Positions 9,909 to 18,070 of a stretch of DNA of 64,000 nt are shown piece after piece. The translations under genes and the position numbers were made by a program. The DNA lies in contig NZ_QUNG01000007.1 of NCBI RefSeq assembly GCF_003387375.1, forward strand, positions 62,001 through 126,000, written 5' to 3'. Origin of the DNA: Marinomonas pollencensis (lineage in GTDB: Bacteria > Pseudomonadota > Gammaproteobacteria > Pseudomonadales > Marinomonadaceae). The notes under the pieces were generated by a model that was given only the letters and a program-made list of their open reading frames with translations, was not told the DNA's origin and searched no databases. Positions within the stretch are counted from its first letter, which is position 1, and the number at the start of each line of letters is the position of its first letter.

Positions 9909-10874
9909 ATGCCAATGCCTAGAAGTCAGCAAGTATGCTTAGACGATACTCCCTATTATCATTGTGTGGCTCGATGTGTGCGTCGTGCTTTTTTATGCGG
10001 TGAGGATTCATCCACTGGAATCAGTTATGAGCATCGACGAAGTTGGGTGGAGCATCGTTTGCTGTTCCTTGCCAGTATCTTTTCTATCGATGTGTGTGCT
10101 TATGCAGTGATGAGTAATCATCTTCATCTGGTGCTTCAGATTGATTCAGAGAGAGTGAAAAATTGGTCTGTCGTTGAGGTGTTGGAACGTTGGCATAAGC
10201 TCCATAAAGGCACAACTTTTACTCAACAATACCTCCTTGGGGGCGCACTGCCTGCGTATGTGATTGCGCTAGCGGAAGCCGCTGCAGAAACCTATCGTGA
10301 ACGTTTAATGGACTTAAGCTGGTTTATGAAAGAGCTTAATGAGCCCATAGCCCGTAGAGCCAATTTAGAAGACGAATGCACTGGGCATTTTTGGGAAGGA
10401 CGTTTTAAGTCCCAAGCTTTATTAGATGAAGCGGCGCTTATCGCTTGTATGGCCTATGTGGATTTAAATCCAGTCAGGTCGGGTATCAGTGACACTCCAG
10501 AAAGCTCCGACTTCACCAGCATTAAGAAGCGAGTAGCAGCATTCAAAGAAAACAGCCAACCTAAAATTCTGTATCCTTTTGTCGGTAATCCAAGGCAAGA
10601 CATGCCCAACGGACTGCCTTTTCCGCTCGTGGATTATTTAGAGCTGGTCGACCTGACAGGGCGCATCGTAAGAGAAAGTAAGAAAGGCTCGATTGATGCT
10701 TCTTTGCTCCCTATCTTACAGCGACTGAATATATCTTCTGAAAACTGGCTGTGTATTGCCACTGAATTTGAAGCGAGAACAGGTCGAGTCGTCGGCCAAG
10801 AGTTATCTATTGATCAGTACTGTGAATCCCACCAACGAAAGCGGCATCGTAAAAGTACTCAGCTGCTCATTTAA
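9909..10874 (+). CDS. REP-associated tyrosine transposase-like protein (IS200/Y1_Tnp family)
   Basis: The 321-residue product has the Y1 HuH signature: YAVMSNHLHLVLQI (about residues 65-78, metal-binding His-hydrophobic-His), and the family-typical FWEGRFKSQALLDE and YVDLNPVRSGI blocks around residues 160-195. The region after about residue 200 is an extension of unknown role. Such proteins are single-copy RAYT-like enzymes that usually lack classic terminal repeats and are thought to move or maintain REP palindromes. The start is supported by GAGGAA upstream. No inverted terminal repeats or target duplications are visible. A REP-like palindrome lies at 8541. Confidence 0.85.
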   Translation: MPMPRSQQVCLDDTPYYHCVARCVRRAFLCGEDSSTGISYEHRRSWVEHRLLFLASIFSIDVCAYAVMSNHLHLVLQIDSERVKNWSVVEVLERWHKLHKGTTFTQQYLLGGALPAYVIALAEAAAETYRERLMDLSWFMKELNEPIARRANLEDECTGHFWEGRFKSQALLDEAALIACMAYVDLNPVRSGISDTPESSDFTSIKKRVAAFKENSQPKILYPFVGNPRQDMPNGLPFPLVDYLELVDLTGRIVRESKKGSIDASLLPILQRLNISSENWLCIATEFEARTGRVVGQELSIDQYCESHQRKRHRKSTQLLI

Positions 10875-11214
10875 GTAAAGTCGTCAATTAGACTGACATT
10901 TATCAGCTTCTGGCTGAGTCGTCTCTATGGTCAAAAACACCCAAACAGCCTCTTTATTGGGGAGTGTTGAGTCATCTGGTTCCAAATCTCTCATTTCATA
11001 ATTGATACCTTTCTTACGTTACTCATGGGTTAGTAGCAATCAATCTAGATTTTTATTTTATAATTTTGGGTGTTTGTTTTTATTGGGTTTTATATGTGCC
11101 TGGCTGGTTTTGATATTTTATAATTTTGGGTGTTTGTTTTTATTGGGTTTTATATGTGCCTGGCTGGTTTTGATAGAGAGAGCATGCCTGTCTAATAGAG
11201 AGGGCATTGATAAA
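10875..11214. other. Intergenic region with hairpin and 60-bp duplication
   Basis: About 340 bp without a convincing gene. It holds a small hairpin (TCAGC-ttctg-GCTGA, 10903-10917) soon after the transposase gene, an AT-rich stretch, and the perfect 60-bp tandem repeat listed separately. A frame open from TTG 11002 to 11226 encodes two identical copies of a hydrophobic 20-residue block, but it lacks a ribosome-binding site and overlaps the next gene tail to tail. Confidence 0.5.
11055..11174 (+). repeat. Perfect 60-bp tandem duplication
   Basis: The unit ATTTTATAATTTTGGGTGTT... (60 bp) occurs at 11055-11114 and again at 11115-11174 with no mismatch. Because 60 is a multiple of three, the frame open from TTG 11002 to 11226 encodes two identical 20-residue hydrophobic blocks (each with LFLLGFICAWLVLI). 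There is no ribosome-binding site, so coding is doubtful. Perfect identity suggests a recent duplication. Confidence 0.93.
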
Positions 11215-12102
11215 TTAGTTGTTTAATAAATTCGCGGGGGAGTATTGGTCTGTTAAGACTTTCGTGTTTTCAGGCCAGTCATGGTTGTCTTTTGTGGTGT
11301 TGATAAGCTGTCGAATGTCTTTTAGGTCAATGTTATAGCGTGACAAGCGAGGCGCGAGTTGGTTTGCTCTGGTGTCGATATCTGTTGCGCTAGGCATGGT
11401 ATTTAGGCCGGCTAAGATAATCCGGTTGCTACGATTATGGCGACTCACATTGAGGAAGTCACCAAATACTGAATAGTAAGTGGCGGATTCATGGTCATAC
11501 AATTTACTGGAAGAAAATGTATTAGCGGCAATGATACCGCCTGGGGCGAGTACGCTGTTCGCTTCTTCAAAAAATTCTTTAGTAAGTAGGTGCTCAGGAA
11601 TATAGTCACCGTTGAAGGCGTCTAGAATGATCCAATCATATGTTTGTTTCTTTAATGCGGCACGTTTGATAAAGATTCGCCCGTCTTGCACTGTAGAAAC
11701 GACGCGATCAGTCTCAATGAAGTGAAAGTAATCACGTGCCACCTTGACTACCGCTGGGTCGATTTCGACATTGTTAATGTGAGCGTCTGGGAATAACTGA
11801 TGGATCACGTTAGACAGTGTGCCACCGCCTAAGCCAATGATAAGTACGTTGCTGGGGTTATCAATAAACAATAAGCTGGCAAAAATCATTTTTGTATAGT
11901 TGAAAAAGAGCTTATCTGGGTTGCTTTTGTAGATACAGCTTTGATTGAGTTTGGTGATTCTAGTGTTGAACTGAAGACAGAGCGTATCGCCTTTTTCGTC
12001 AACGATTATATTACGGTATAAAGAGCGTTCTTGGTGGATTTCTTTGCTGAATATCAGTGACGAGAAAACGCACATAGCAACAATGAAAAGTGGCTTAAGC
12101 AT
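11215..12102 (-). CDS. Spermidine synthase-like methyltransferase-fold protein
   Basis: The 295-residue product opens with a hydrophobic segment (LKPLFIVAMCVFSSLIF), then has a Rossmann fold of the spermidine synthase type: LIIGLGGGTLSNV (motif I), NNVEIDPAVVKVA (acidic ligand) and IILDAFNGDYIPEHL. I choose ATG 12102, which overlaps the stop of the upstream membrane gene by 8 bp (ATGCTTAA); an in-frame start at 12126 is also possible. Together with the upstream gene it corresponds to the two halves of the common fused MFS/spermidine-synthase-like protein. The substrate is unknown; polyamine synthesis should not be assumed. Confidence 0.8.
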   Translation of the reverse strand: MLKPLFIVAMCVFSSLIFSKEIHQERSLYRNIIVDEKGDTLCLQFNTRITKLNQSCIYKSNPDKLFFNYTKMIFASLLFIDNPSNVLIIGLGGGTLSNVIHQLFPDAHINNVEIDPAVVKVARDYFHFIETDRVVSTVQDGRIFIKRAALKKQTYDWIILDAFNGDYIPEHLLTKEFFEEANSVLAPGGIIAANTFSSSKLYDHESATYYSVFGDFLNVSRHNRSNRIILAGLNTMPSATDIDTRANQLAPRLSRYNIDLKDIRQLINTTKDNHDWPENTKVLTDQYSPANLLNN

Positions 12103-12718
12103 GGATTGGAGCCTCTCTACGTACATTTGACCCTATCATAATGGCAATAAGACCCAGTAGACCTAATGTAATCGCAAAGGTGGTGATAATGCTATTTACA
12201 TCAAAGGCAAGTACGAAATAAAACGACGTTATTATGGTGCCAAGAGCACTACCTAGCGTACTCACAAAATAAAGGATACCGGCAATTTGGCCGCTTTTAT
12301 CGCTTTCGGTAACCAGCAGGCGTACCGAGTAGGGGGATATCATGCCTAAGATTACCGTAGGGATGAAAAATAAAGCCATTGAAGCAAGTAGGGAGCCGTA
12401 ACGGCTATCTTCAATATGAGTAAAGATATACGCCATAATAGGTTGTGAAAACAGCGCAATAGGCGTAACACAGATACAGGCAATTAAAAAGATGAAGCCA
12501 TATTTGGCGAGAGAAGCATTATGGGTACTAAGCTTACCACCGAGCAAATAACCCAAAGAAAGGCTCAACATAAAGACGGTAATAATGCTGCCCCATATAT
12601 GGACGCTACTGCCAAAAAAAGGGGCTAAGATGCGACCACCAAGCAGTTCAATTCCCATAATACAAAAGCCACTACAGAAGGCTAAGAAGTAAACTAGTCC
12701 ATTTTTTGTAAAAGTCAT
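12095..12718 (-). CDS. Polytopic membrane partner of spermidine synthase-like protein
   Basis: The 207-residue integral membrane protein has about six TM segments and opens with FCIMGIELLGGRILAPFFG, the hallmark of the membrane domain of fused MFS/spermidine-synthase-like proteins. The later GMISPYSVRLL and LGSALGTIITSFY blocks also fit. In most bacteria this domain is fused to the Rossmann domain; here a stop codon separates them and the genes overlap by 8 bp, so the products are probably made together and may form one complex. It is not a frameshift artefact, since the downstream frame has its own start. Confidence 0.8.
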   Translation of the reverse strand: MTFTKNGLVYFLAFCSGFCIMGIELLGGRILAPFFGSSVHIWGSIITVFMLSLSLGYLLGGKLSTHNASLAKYGFIFLIACICVTPIALFSQPIMAYIFTHIEDSRYGSLLASMALFFIPTVILGMISPYSVRLLVTESDKSGQIAGILYFVSTLGSALGTIITSFYFVLAFDVNSIITTFAITLGLLGLIAIMIGSNVRREAPIHA

Positions 12719-12744
12719 ATTAACATCATTATCCAGCTGATTAG

Positions 12745-12770
12745 GTGATCATCATAGCGTGATCATGATG
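12745..12770. promoter_or_regulatory. Repeated TGATCA element upstream of the membrane gene
   Basis: GTGATCATCAT and GTGATCATGATG occur as near direct repeats 14 bp apart, each with a TGATCA palindrome, 25-50 bp upstream of the divergent membrane gene. They might be a binding site; no regulator is identified. Confidence 0.3.
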
Positions 12771-12905
12771 CCTAGTGTAGTCATTTTGAGTGTATTGCAA
12801 CTCATTGTTGGCCAATGATTTAGTCGTAAAACTAGAAAAGCTTTTGAGCATTTTTCTGATAAAGCATTATTATTTTACGGACTAGAATTTTATTAGAGAT
12901 CTCTT

Positions 12906-13154
12906 ATGATTACTTGCCATGAATACGATTACGTTGAGATCGTTTGTTTGTTCCATTATCCGATTAGACTGACTATGGTCACAGGCGAGTTGATAGAAGG
13001 GATTGCATTGGATACGGCGCACAATGAAAATCGTACAGAGTGCATTAAGATACAGACGGCTGATGGCGCTCAGTTAGTGGTGCTGTCAGAGGTGACTAAG
13101 CTTGCGATCACCATAGACAATCCGCATTTCACGGAAGTGCATTTTCAGTCGTAA
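12906..13154 (+). CDS. rof: Rho-binding antiterminator Rof-like protein
   Basis: The 82-residue protein matches the Rof (YaeO) family: it starts with CHEYDYVEIVCLFHYPIRLT, then GELIEGIALDTAHNENRTEC, then the closing Sm-like strand. Rof binds Rho and inhibits transcription termination. The length fits the family. It is a monocistronic gene; no terminator or specific operator is evident. Confidence 0.88.
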   Translation: MITCHEYDYVEIVCLFHYPIRLTMVTGELIEGIALDTAHNENRTECIKIQTADGAQLVVLSEVTKLAITIDNPHFTEVHFQS

Positions 13155-13262
13155 TCTTAGGACACTCTAATAGGTGTGATACGAATTGACTGCAATGGGA
13201 TGGCTTTGCCGAACACTTAGTCATATCGTATTTGTCTGTTTTTAATTCAACAAGAGAAATAT

Positions 13263-13580
13263 ATGACTTTCATAGCGAATACCCCTAAGCCACCTTATTA
13301 CGCGGTGATTTTCACTTCGATACGAACCGAAGGGGAAAATGGTTATGGTGATATGGCTATGAAAATGGTCGAACTTGCGCAGCAGCAGCCGGGTTTTTTA
13401 GGGGTTGAATCAGCGCGGGAAGAAGTAGGAATAACCGTCTCTTACTGGGCAGATTTAGCGTCTATTAAGCGCTGGAAAGCGAATGCAGAGCATTTGGCTG
13501 CGCAGAAGATGGGTCGTGAATCTTGGTATGCGTCGTTTAAAGTGCGCATCTCAAAGGTAGATCGGGATTACGGTTTCTAA
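13263..13580 (+). CDS. Antibiotic biosynthesis monooxygenase (ABM) domain protein
   Basis: The 105-residue protein fits the dimeric alpha/beta-barrel ABM family, resembling YqjZ-type members: YYAVIFTSIRTEGENGYG, AQQQPGFLGVESAREEVGITVSYWADLASIKRWKANAEH. The PGFLG and YWADLASIKRWK blocks are typical. Members include small heme- or quinone-related oxygenases but most are uncharacterised, so no substrate is claimed. It ends 4 bp inside the convergent transporter gene. Confidence 0.82.
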   Translation: MTFIANTPKPPYYAVIFTSIRTEGENGYGDMAMKMVELAQQQPGFLGVESAREEVGITVSYWADLASIKRWKANAEHLAAQKMGRESWYASFKVRISKVDRDYGF

Positions 13581-14767
13581 GGCATGCTTTCAATCAACCA
13601 GTAGTATCCGTAGCCTGCAATAAGCGCCGGAACGGTTGAGTAAATCGTAGCAAGCAATGCCGCTTTAGGAGCCAAGGCGATGGCAGGGAAAAGCGCATCA
13701 CCGTCGTTGCTAATGGCATTAGCCAGTTGCGCGGAGAGCGGAACCGCTCCTTGTAAATACAAGCTGGTTACCATGATTTGAGGGCCGCACCCAGGCAATA
13801 AACCAATAAGAGTAGCGAGCATAATTGAGCCACTTCCCCACTCTTGTAATGAAAGCAGTATGCCATCACCAAAATACATCAATACCAACTCAAAAAGAAC
13901 AAAGGCAACGACTACCCAGCTGGTAACAAATTGCGTGTCTTGAGCGACTTTTCTGATCCAGTGTTTGGGCAGTGGATTGTCATTTTCTTTAGCGAGCTCT
14001 GAGTAGCGGTCAGTTTTTGCGCTTAATGCCCAAAGCAAAAGGCAGGTAAAGCCAGCCACACTACCAAACCATTCAATGGATTGTTTTGGTAGGCGAAACA
14101 AAGTATTAACATCATATTGCATGGCGAGAAGCAGAGCTATGCCGCTTGCAGGAAGGATCAAAAGGCACCAAAAGGCAAGACTAAAACGACTCACCCAAAG
14201 CTCGAAAGGATTAGGTTCAGGGGGGGCTTCTGCAATGCTTTTCTGTTTTGCTTTGCGCTCTAGCGCTGGGGCAGGCAGCCAGTATTGAGTAATAAAGCCA
14301 GAGATAATGCCAATAGTAACGCTAATTGGCAAAACGATGGCTGCGTCTTCTGGGCGTTGGCTAATCAGCAAAAAAGCAGCATCTCCCATGGTGCTAGTGA
14401 GAACCGCAACCACTGCTCCAAAGCCGATTTTACCTTGGGTATATTGAGTAATAATAACAATAGCGCCACCACATCCAGGTAGCACTCCCATTAGGCCAGC
14501 GAAAAATACCTCACGATAAGGTTTTCGCTGCATCCAGCCTTGCAGTACAGATGAGTTAATATGCTGGCTGAACCCGTAATAAAGAGCCAAGGTAAAAGCA
14601 ACAAAAGCCGAAACTTGTAAGAAAGCGTCGGATAATACCTGAGTGATCATGGTATGAGTATCAGGTATCAGCCAGAGTATAATTACGGATATAGGAAGCA
14701 ACATCCGCTTATTGGCAAACGCTGTGTGCACAAAGTAATAATGTTTTGTTAAGACGGCGGCGGTCAT
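13577..14767 (-). CDS. Putative heavy-metal (manganese-type) exporter, ArsP_2 family
   Basis: The 396-residue protein has about ten TM segments arranged as two related halves, each with a GxLPGCG motif (GVLPGCGGAIVI near residue 98, GLLPGCGPQIMV near residue 325). This is characteristic of the PF11449-type putative manganese/heavy-metal exporters. A perfect 7-1-7 Fur-type palindrome lies 27 bp upstream of the start. The ribosome-binding site is weak, so a later start (for example the in-frame MLLPISVI) is possible. Metal specificity is inferred from the family, not shown. Confidence 0.8.
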   Translation of the reverse strand: MTAAVLTKHYYFVHTAFANKRMLLPISVIILWLIPDTHTMITQVLSDAFLQVSAFVAFTLALYYGFSQHINSSVLQGWMQRKPYREVFFAGLMGVLPGCGGAIVIITQYTQGKIGFGAVVAVLTSTMGDAAFLLISQRPEDAAIVLPISVTIGIISGFITQYWLPAPALERKAKQKSIAEAPPEPNPFELWVSRFSLAFWCLLILPASGIALLLAMQYDVNTLFRLPKQSIEWFGSVAGFTCLLLWALSAKTDRYSELAKENDNPLPKHWIRKVAQDTQFVTSWVVVAFVLFELVLMYFGDGILLSLQEWGSGSIMLATLIGLLPGCGPQIMVTSLYLQGAVPLSAQLANAISNDGDALFPAIALAPKAALLATIYSTVPALIAGYGYYWLIESMP

Positions 14768-14794
14768 AAGGCGGCAAATCTGCTATTTTAGTTG

Positions 14795-14809
14795 TGATAA
14801 TGATTATCA
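14795..14809 (-). promoter_or_regulatory. Fur-family box (7-1-7) upstream of metal exporter
   Basis: TGATAAT-G-ATTATCA is a perfect 7-1-7 inverted repeat, identical in form to the Fur core. It lies 27 bp upstream of the exporter start, where bound Fur or Mur could block transcription. It also sits 195 bp from the divergent GGDEF gene. Confidence 0.85.
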
Positions 14810-15003
14810 TAACTAATTGTGTGTGACGTAGAAAGAAATAGATTATGGTGTGGTACAGGGTTTGCTTTTGCCTTTAGTAAATAACTTGATAGTGTAAAGA
14901 GCTATGTCATTGACGGCAGAGGGAAGAAAGTTAAAATAGTATATTAAGAGAGTATGAAATATGATCAATATTGGCCTTGTTATAAAGAAGAAGTGAAGCA
15001 AAT

Positions 15004-16524
15004 ATGCCAGTAAAAATGGAGCATCGTACTTTAGAGGATAAAATTTTACTCACCATTACTGCCACCGCGACCTTGGTGCTATCGCCTTTTCTTATCATGA
15101 GCGTAATGGCTGGAGATATAGCTCATATTGCGGTTGACTCTACCGCTGTAGGAGGCTTTTTTGCTGTTTTTCTAGGCGTATGGTTCACCAGTAATGTGCA
15201 TTTATTTAGTGGCATTTTTGCTCTGTTAGCACAAGTAACGATCCTGATCGGTATTCATATCAAGGGTATGGCGCTAATTTATTGGCTGTTTCCGATCATT
15301 ATTGCCAGCTTTTACTTATTACCTACGGCTCTAGCCTGTATTTTTAATTTTATATTAATCTCGGTGGGCTGCTTTTTGATCAGCGATCAATTTGATACCT
15401 TCACCTTCCCTCGTCTGCTTGCCGCTTTTATTGTCACCAACATATTTGCCTTAATATTCTCGGTCTTTATGCAAAATAAAAATCGACAATTACTGGAAAA
15501 AGATAAGACGAATCAACACCATAATACCATTTTGGAATTAATAGCCAGCTCCAGTAACTTGGCCAATATTTTTTCTGCCATTGTGGATGCCATTGAAGAT
15601 GAATTCCCAAATGTTAGGTGCAGCATTTTATTGGTGGACAAAAGTCGTCAAGGTTTGGAACTTGGCGCTGCACCCAATTTACCAGAGGCTTATCATAGAG
15701 CTATAGAAGCGTTAGAGGTTACGCCAAATGCGGGTTACGCTGTTGCTACAGGAACTCGGGTTATTATCGATGACCTTGCCGCTCATTCCGATTGGCCAGA
15801 ACTGCAAAATGTGGCTAAATCTGCGCAGTTAGTCTCTTGTTGGTCTGAGCCTATTTTAGGTAACCAAGGTAATATATTGGGAAGCTTTGATATCTTTTAT
15901 CGCAAACGGGTTTCCCCTAAACCCACAGAATTTAAGTTGATTGAACAATTTGTCAACCTGGCTCGTATTGCTATCGAGCGAGACAAAACCGATCGACTTA
16001 TTTGGCAACAAGCCAATTATGATCATTTAACTGGCTTGCCAAATCGAAACTTACTTCATGAGCATTTGGCCCACGCTGTGCAAGCCGCTAAGCGCGACGA
16101 AAAACAACTTGCGATTGCGATGCTAGACCTAGATAAATTTAAGTATGTGAATGATACTTTTGGTCATAATGCAGGTGATAAGGTGCTGATAGAGTGCTCC
16201 CAGCGTATTCAAGAAACGGTTCGAGAAACGGACATTGCTGCACGTTTAGGAGGGGATGAGTTTATTATCGTATTATTAGGCACTCAATCGGCAGAAATCG
16301 ACTCAGTTGCGAATAAGCTGCTAAATGCACTTGCTCAGCCTTATGCTATCCAAGGTGAAAGTGCCTATTGCACAGCGAGTATTGGGATTGCATTTTACCC
16401 TAGTGATGCAGCCACCATTGATTCTCTATTAAAATGTGCTGACCAAGCTATGTATCAGGCAAAGCTTGAAGGCCGCAATAGTGCCTACTACTTTGCGGAT
16501 CAACCTCAGGCACAAGCAACTTAA
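15004..16524 (+). CDS. Membrane GAF-GGDEF protein, putative diguanylate cyclase
   Basis: The 506-residue protein starts with an integral membrane region of about five TM segments (residues about 17-158), then a GAF domain (about 170-320; GYAVATGTRVIIDDLAAH) and a GGDEF domain (about 335-500). The active-site motif RLGGDEF is intact, DLDKFKYVNDTFGH supplies the metal and GTP residues, and the inhibitory I-site RETD lies five residues before GGDEF. It should make c-di-GMP with product inhibition. The gene is monocistronic; the signal is unknown. Confidence 0.9.
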   Translation: MPVKMEHRTLEDKILLTITATATLVLSPFLIMSVMAGDIAHIAVDSTAVGGFFAVFLGVWFTSNVHLFSGIFALLAQVTILIGIHIKGMALIYWLFPIIIASFYLLPTALACIFNFILISVGCFLISDQFDTFTFPRLLAAFIVTNIFALIFSVFMQNKNRQLLEKDKTNQHHNTILELIASSSNLANIFSAIVDAIEDEFPNVRCSILLVDKSRQGLELGAAPNLPEAYHRAIEALEVTPNAGYAVATGTRVIIDDLAAHSDWPELQNVAKSAQLVSCWSEPILGNQGNILGSFDIFYRKRVSPKPTEFKLIEQFVNLARIAIERDKTDRLIWQQANYDHLTGLPNRNLLHEHLAHAVQAAKRDEKQLAIAMLDLDKFKYVNDTFGHNAGDKVLIECSQRIQETVRETDIAARLGGDEFIIVLLGTQSAEIDSVANKLLNALAQPYAIQGESAYCTASIGIAFYPSDAATIDSLLKCADQAMYQAKLEGRNSAYYFADQPQAQAT

Positions 16525-16606
16525 AACCAAACTCATGAGCGACGTGAGTTTTTAAGTTCGCGTTTTGCTCAGTTATATTGTGCGATTAAGCATCAACTCT
16601 TGTTGT

Positions 16607-16921
16607 TTACTTGAGCAGCGTATTTTTTCCAATGCCGTCATCGGCACAGCATTCATCTTGTAAAAAGCGGATCACAGATTGCAGCTGTTGATATTCTGCA
16701 ATGCAGAAGAGTGTTCTGCTTTCACGGCGTTGAGAAATTAGCCCCGCCGCCACTAAACTAGAGATATGATGAGATAAGGTAGAGCCAGGAATGTTGAGTT
16801 TCTCTTGAAGGCCTCCCACCGCAATACCTTGGAAACCTGCCCGTACGACACTTCTATAAATCGTTAACCTAGTAGGGTGTCCCAGTTCTTTTAGCGCTTT
16901 AGCGATAACGTCGATGTCCAT
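16607..16921 (-). CDS. ArsR/SmtB-family transcriptional repressor
   Basis: The 104-residue protein has an ArsR winged-helix domain: LKELGHPTRLTIYRSVVRAG, LNIPGSTLSHHISSLVAAGLISQRRESRTLFCI. A C-terminal DECCADD segment provides a vicinal Cys pair that could bind a metal or metalloid. It is divergent from the permease gene at 17030, and the shared gap contains two palindromes that look like its operators, so the pair is probably a metal or metalloid resistance unit with autoregulation. The inducer is unknown. Confidence 0.9.
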   Translation of the reverse strand: MDIDVIAKALKELGHPTRLTIYRSVVRAGFQGIAVGGLQEKLNIPGSTLSHHISSLVAAGLISQRRESRTLFCIAEYQQLQSVIRFLQDECCADDGIGKNTLLK

Positions 16922-16943
16922 CAGATTCTCTCGGGTAAATATT

Positions 16944-16967
16944 ATATTTCCATATTACTAGAAATAT
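16944..16967. promoter_or_regulatory. Palindromic operator 1 (ArsR-type)
   Basis: ATATTTC-N10-GAAATAT is a perfect inverted repeat. It lies just upstream of the -35 box of the permease promoter and just upstream of the arsR-like start. The same arms with the same 10-bp spacer recur at 16993-17016. Confidence 0.75.
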
Positions 16968-16968
16968 A

Positions 16969-16997
16969 TTGACGGTGCTAATTTTAATCTCTATATT
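16969..16997 (+). promoter_or_regulatory. Sigma-70 promoter of the permease gene
   Basis: TTGACG (16969-16974), a 17-bp spacer and TATATT (16992-16997) form a good promoter. The -10 box lies in the left arm of operator 2 and operator 1 abuts the -35, which suits repression. Confidence 0.7.
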
Positions 16998-17024
16998 TCG
17001 ATATATCCAGAAATATAGAGATTA
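16985..17024. promoter_or_regulatory. Palindromic operator 2 (ArsR-type), 15-bp arms
   Basis: TAATCTCTATATTTC (16985-16999) and GAAATATAGAGATTA (17010-17024) are perfect complements around a 10-bp spacer. The site covers the -10 box and the ribosome-binding region of the permease gene that starts at 17030. Confidence 0.8.
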
Positions 17025-17029
17025 AAGAA

Positions 17030-17950
17030 ATGTTCTCCATTGATATAGATATGCTTAACAACACCCTTAATATGTTTGTCTTTCTTGCTGTCGAGTTGAC
17101 GCTACTTTTCCTATTAATTAGCTACCTGGTAGGCGTACTGCAAACGTTCATTCCACCCTCAAAAATACAAAGTATTTTGAGTGGAAAAAAAGGCCAAGGA
17201 TACATTATTGCCGCCTTGTTAGGAGCAATAACGCCGTTCTGTTCCTGTTCAACAATACCGTTTTTAAAAGGGTTACTGAGAGCGCGAGCAGGGTTTGGTA
17301 CCATGTTGGTTTTTCTCTTCGCGAGTCCTTTATTGAACCCAATTATCATCGGCTTATTTGTAGTCACATTTGGCTGGAATGTTGCTGTGTTTTATTTCGT
17401 GATTGCCATGGGGGTATCTGTTGTCGCAGGCTTTATTTTGGAAAAACTGGGGTTTGAGCGTTACGTTAAAGCCAGCGCTTATTCTGAACCTAAGCCAAAA
17501 AGCTGTATGGCTGGATGTGGAAATGCTTCTGTAGATAAGGTGAGTAAATGGACAAAAATTTGGCAGACGACTTGGAAAGATTTTAAAAAAGTCTTGCCTT
17601 ATTTGATTGGTGGCATTGCTTTGGGCTCATTGATTTATGGTTTTATGCCAGCAGAATTTGTTGCAAAGATAGCCAATAAAGACAACCCTTTGGCGATTCC
17701 GTTTGCGGCAATTATTGGTATTCCTTTATATATACGTGCTGAAGCTGTGATTCCATTAAGTGCGGCATTAGCGGCGAAGGGGATGGGGTTAGGCGCGGTG
17801 ATGGCGCTTATTATCGGCAGTGCTGGTGCCAGTCTAACAGAAGTCATTCTACTCAAGTCTATCTTCAAGAATCCTATGATTGGGGCATTTTTAGTGGTGA
17901 TTATGACGATGGCGATTAGCGCGGGATATTTATATTCGTTACTTTTTTAG
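17030..17950 (+). CDS. ArsP/DUF318-family permease
   Basis: The 306-residue protein has about eight TM segments. TM2 carries TPFCSCSTIPF, the Cys motif of the DUF318/ArsP permease family (PF03773), and a cytoplasmic Cys-containing loop (KSCMAGCGNAS, about residue 160) separates the two halves. Some ArsP proteins export trivalent organoarsenicals. It is controlled by the divergent ArsR-like repressor through overlapping palindromes. The substrate could be organoarsenicals or another thiophilic metal. No arsenate reductase, arsB or arsM lies nearby. Confidence 0.85.
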   Translation: MFSIDIDMLNNTLNMFVFLAVELTLLFLLISYLVGVLQTFIPPSKIQSILSGKKGQGYIIAALLGAITPFCSCSTIPFLKGLLRARAGFGTMLVFLFASPLLNPIIIGLFVVTFGWNVAVFYFVIAMGVSVVAGFILEKLGFERYVKASAYSEPKPKSCMAGCGNASVDKVSKWTKIWQTTWKDFKKVLPYLIGGIALGSLIYGFMPAEFVAKIANKDNPLAIPFAAIIGIPLYIRAEAVIPLSAALAAKGMGLGAVMALIIGSAGASLTEVILLKSIFKNPMIGAFLVVIMTMAISAGYLYSLLF

Positions 17951-18070
17951 CTGCTCTTGTTTGGCTCTCTTTTGATTTTTAGGTGAGTGAAAAGTAGCTT
18001 TTTGTATCCACGCGTACTTCCTGTGATTTGTTCTCTATAATCAAGCCAAGATTATTGTTAAGGAAGTAGC

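Noticed and set aside
9909-10874. Complete insertion sequence around the transposase gene
   Set aside because: No terminal inverted repeats, no flanking duplications; fits a domesticated RAYT-like single gene.
11002-11226. Possible 74-residue membrane protein
   Set aside because: TTG start, no ribosome-binding site, made mainly of the 60-bp duplication, and its end overlaps the convergent gene.
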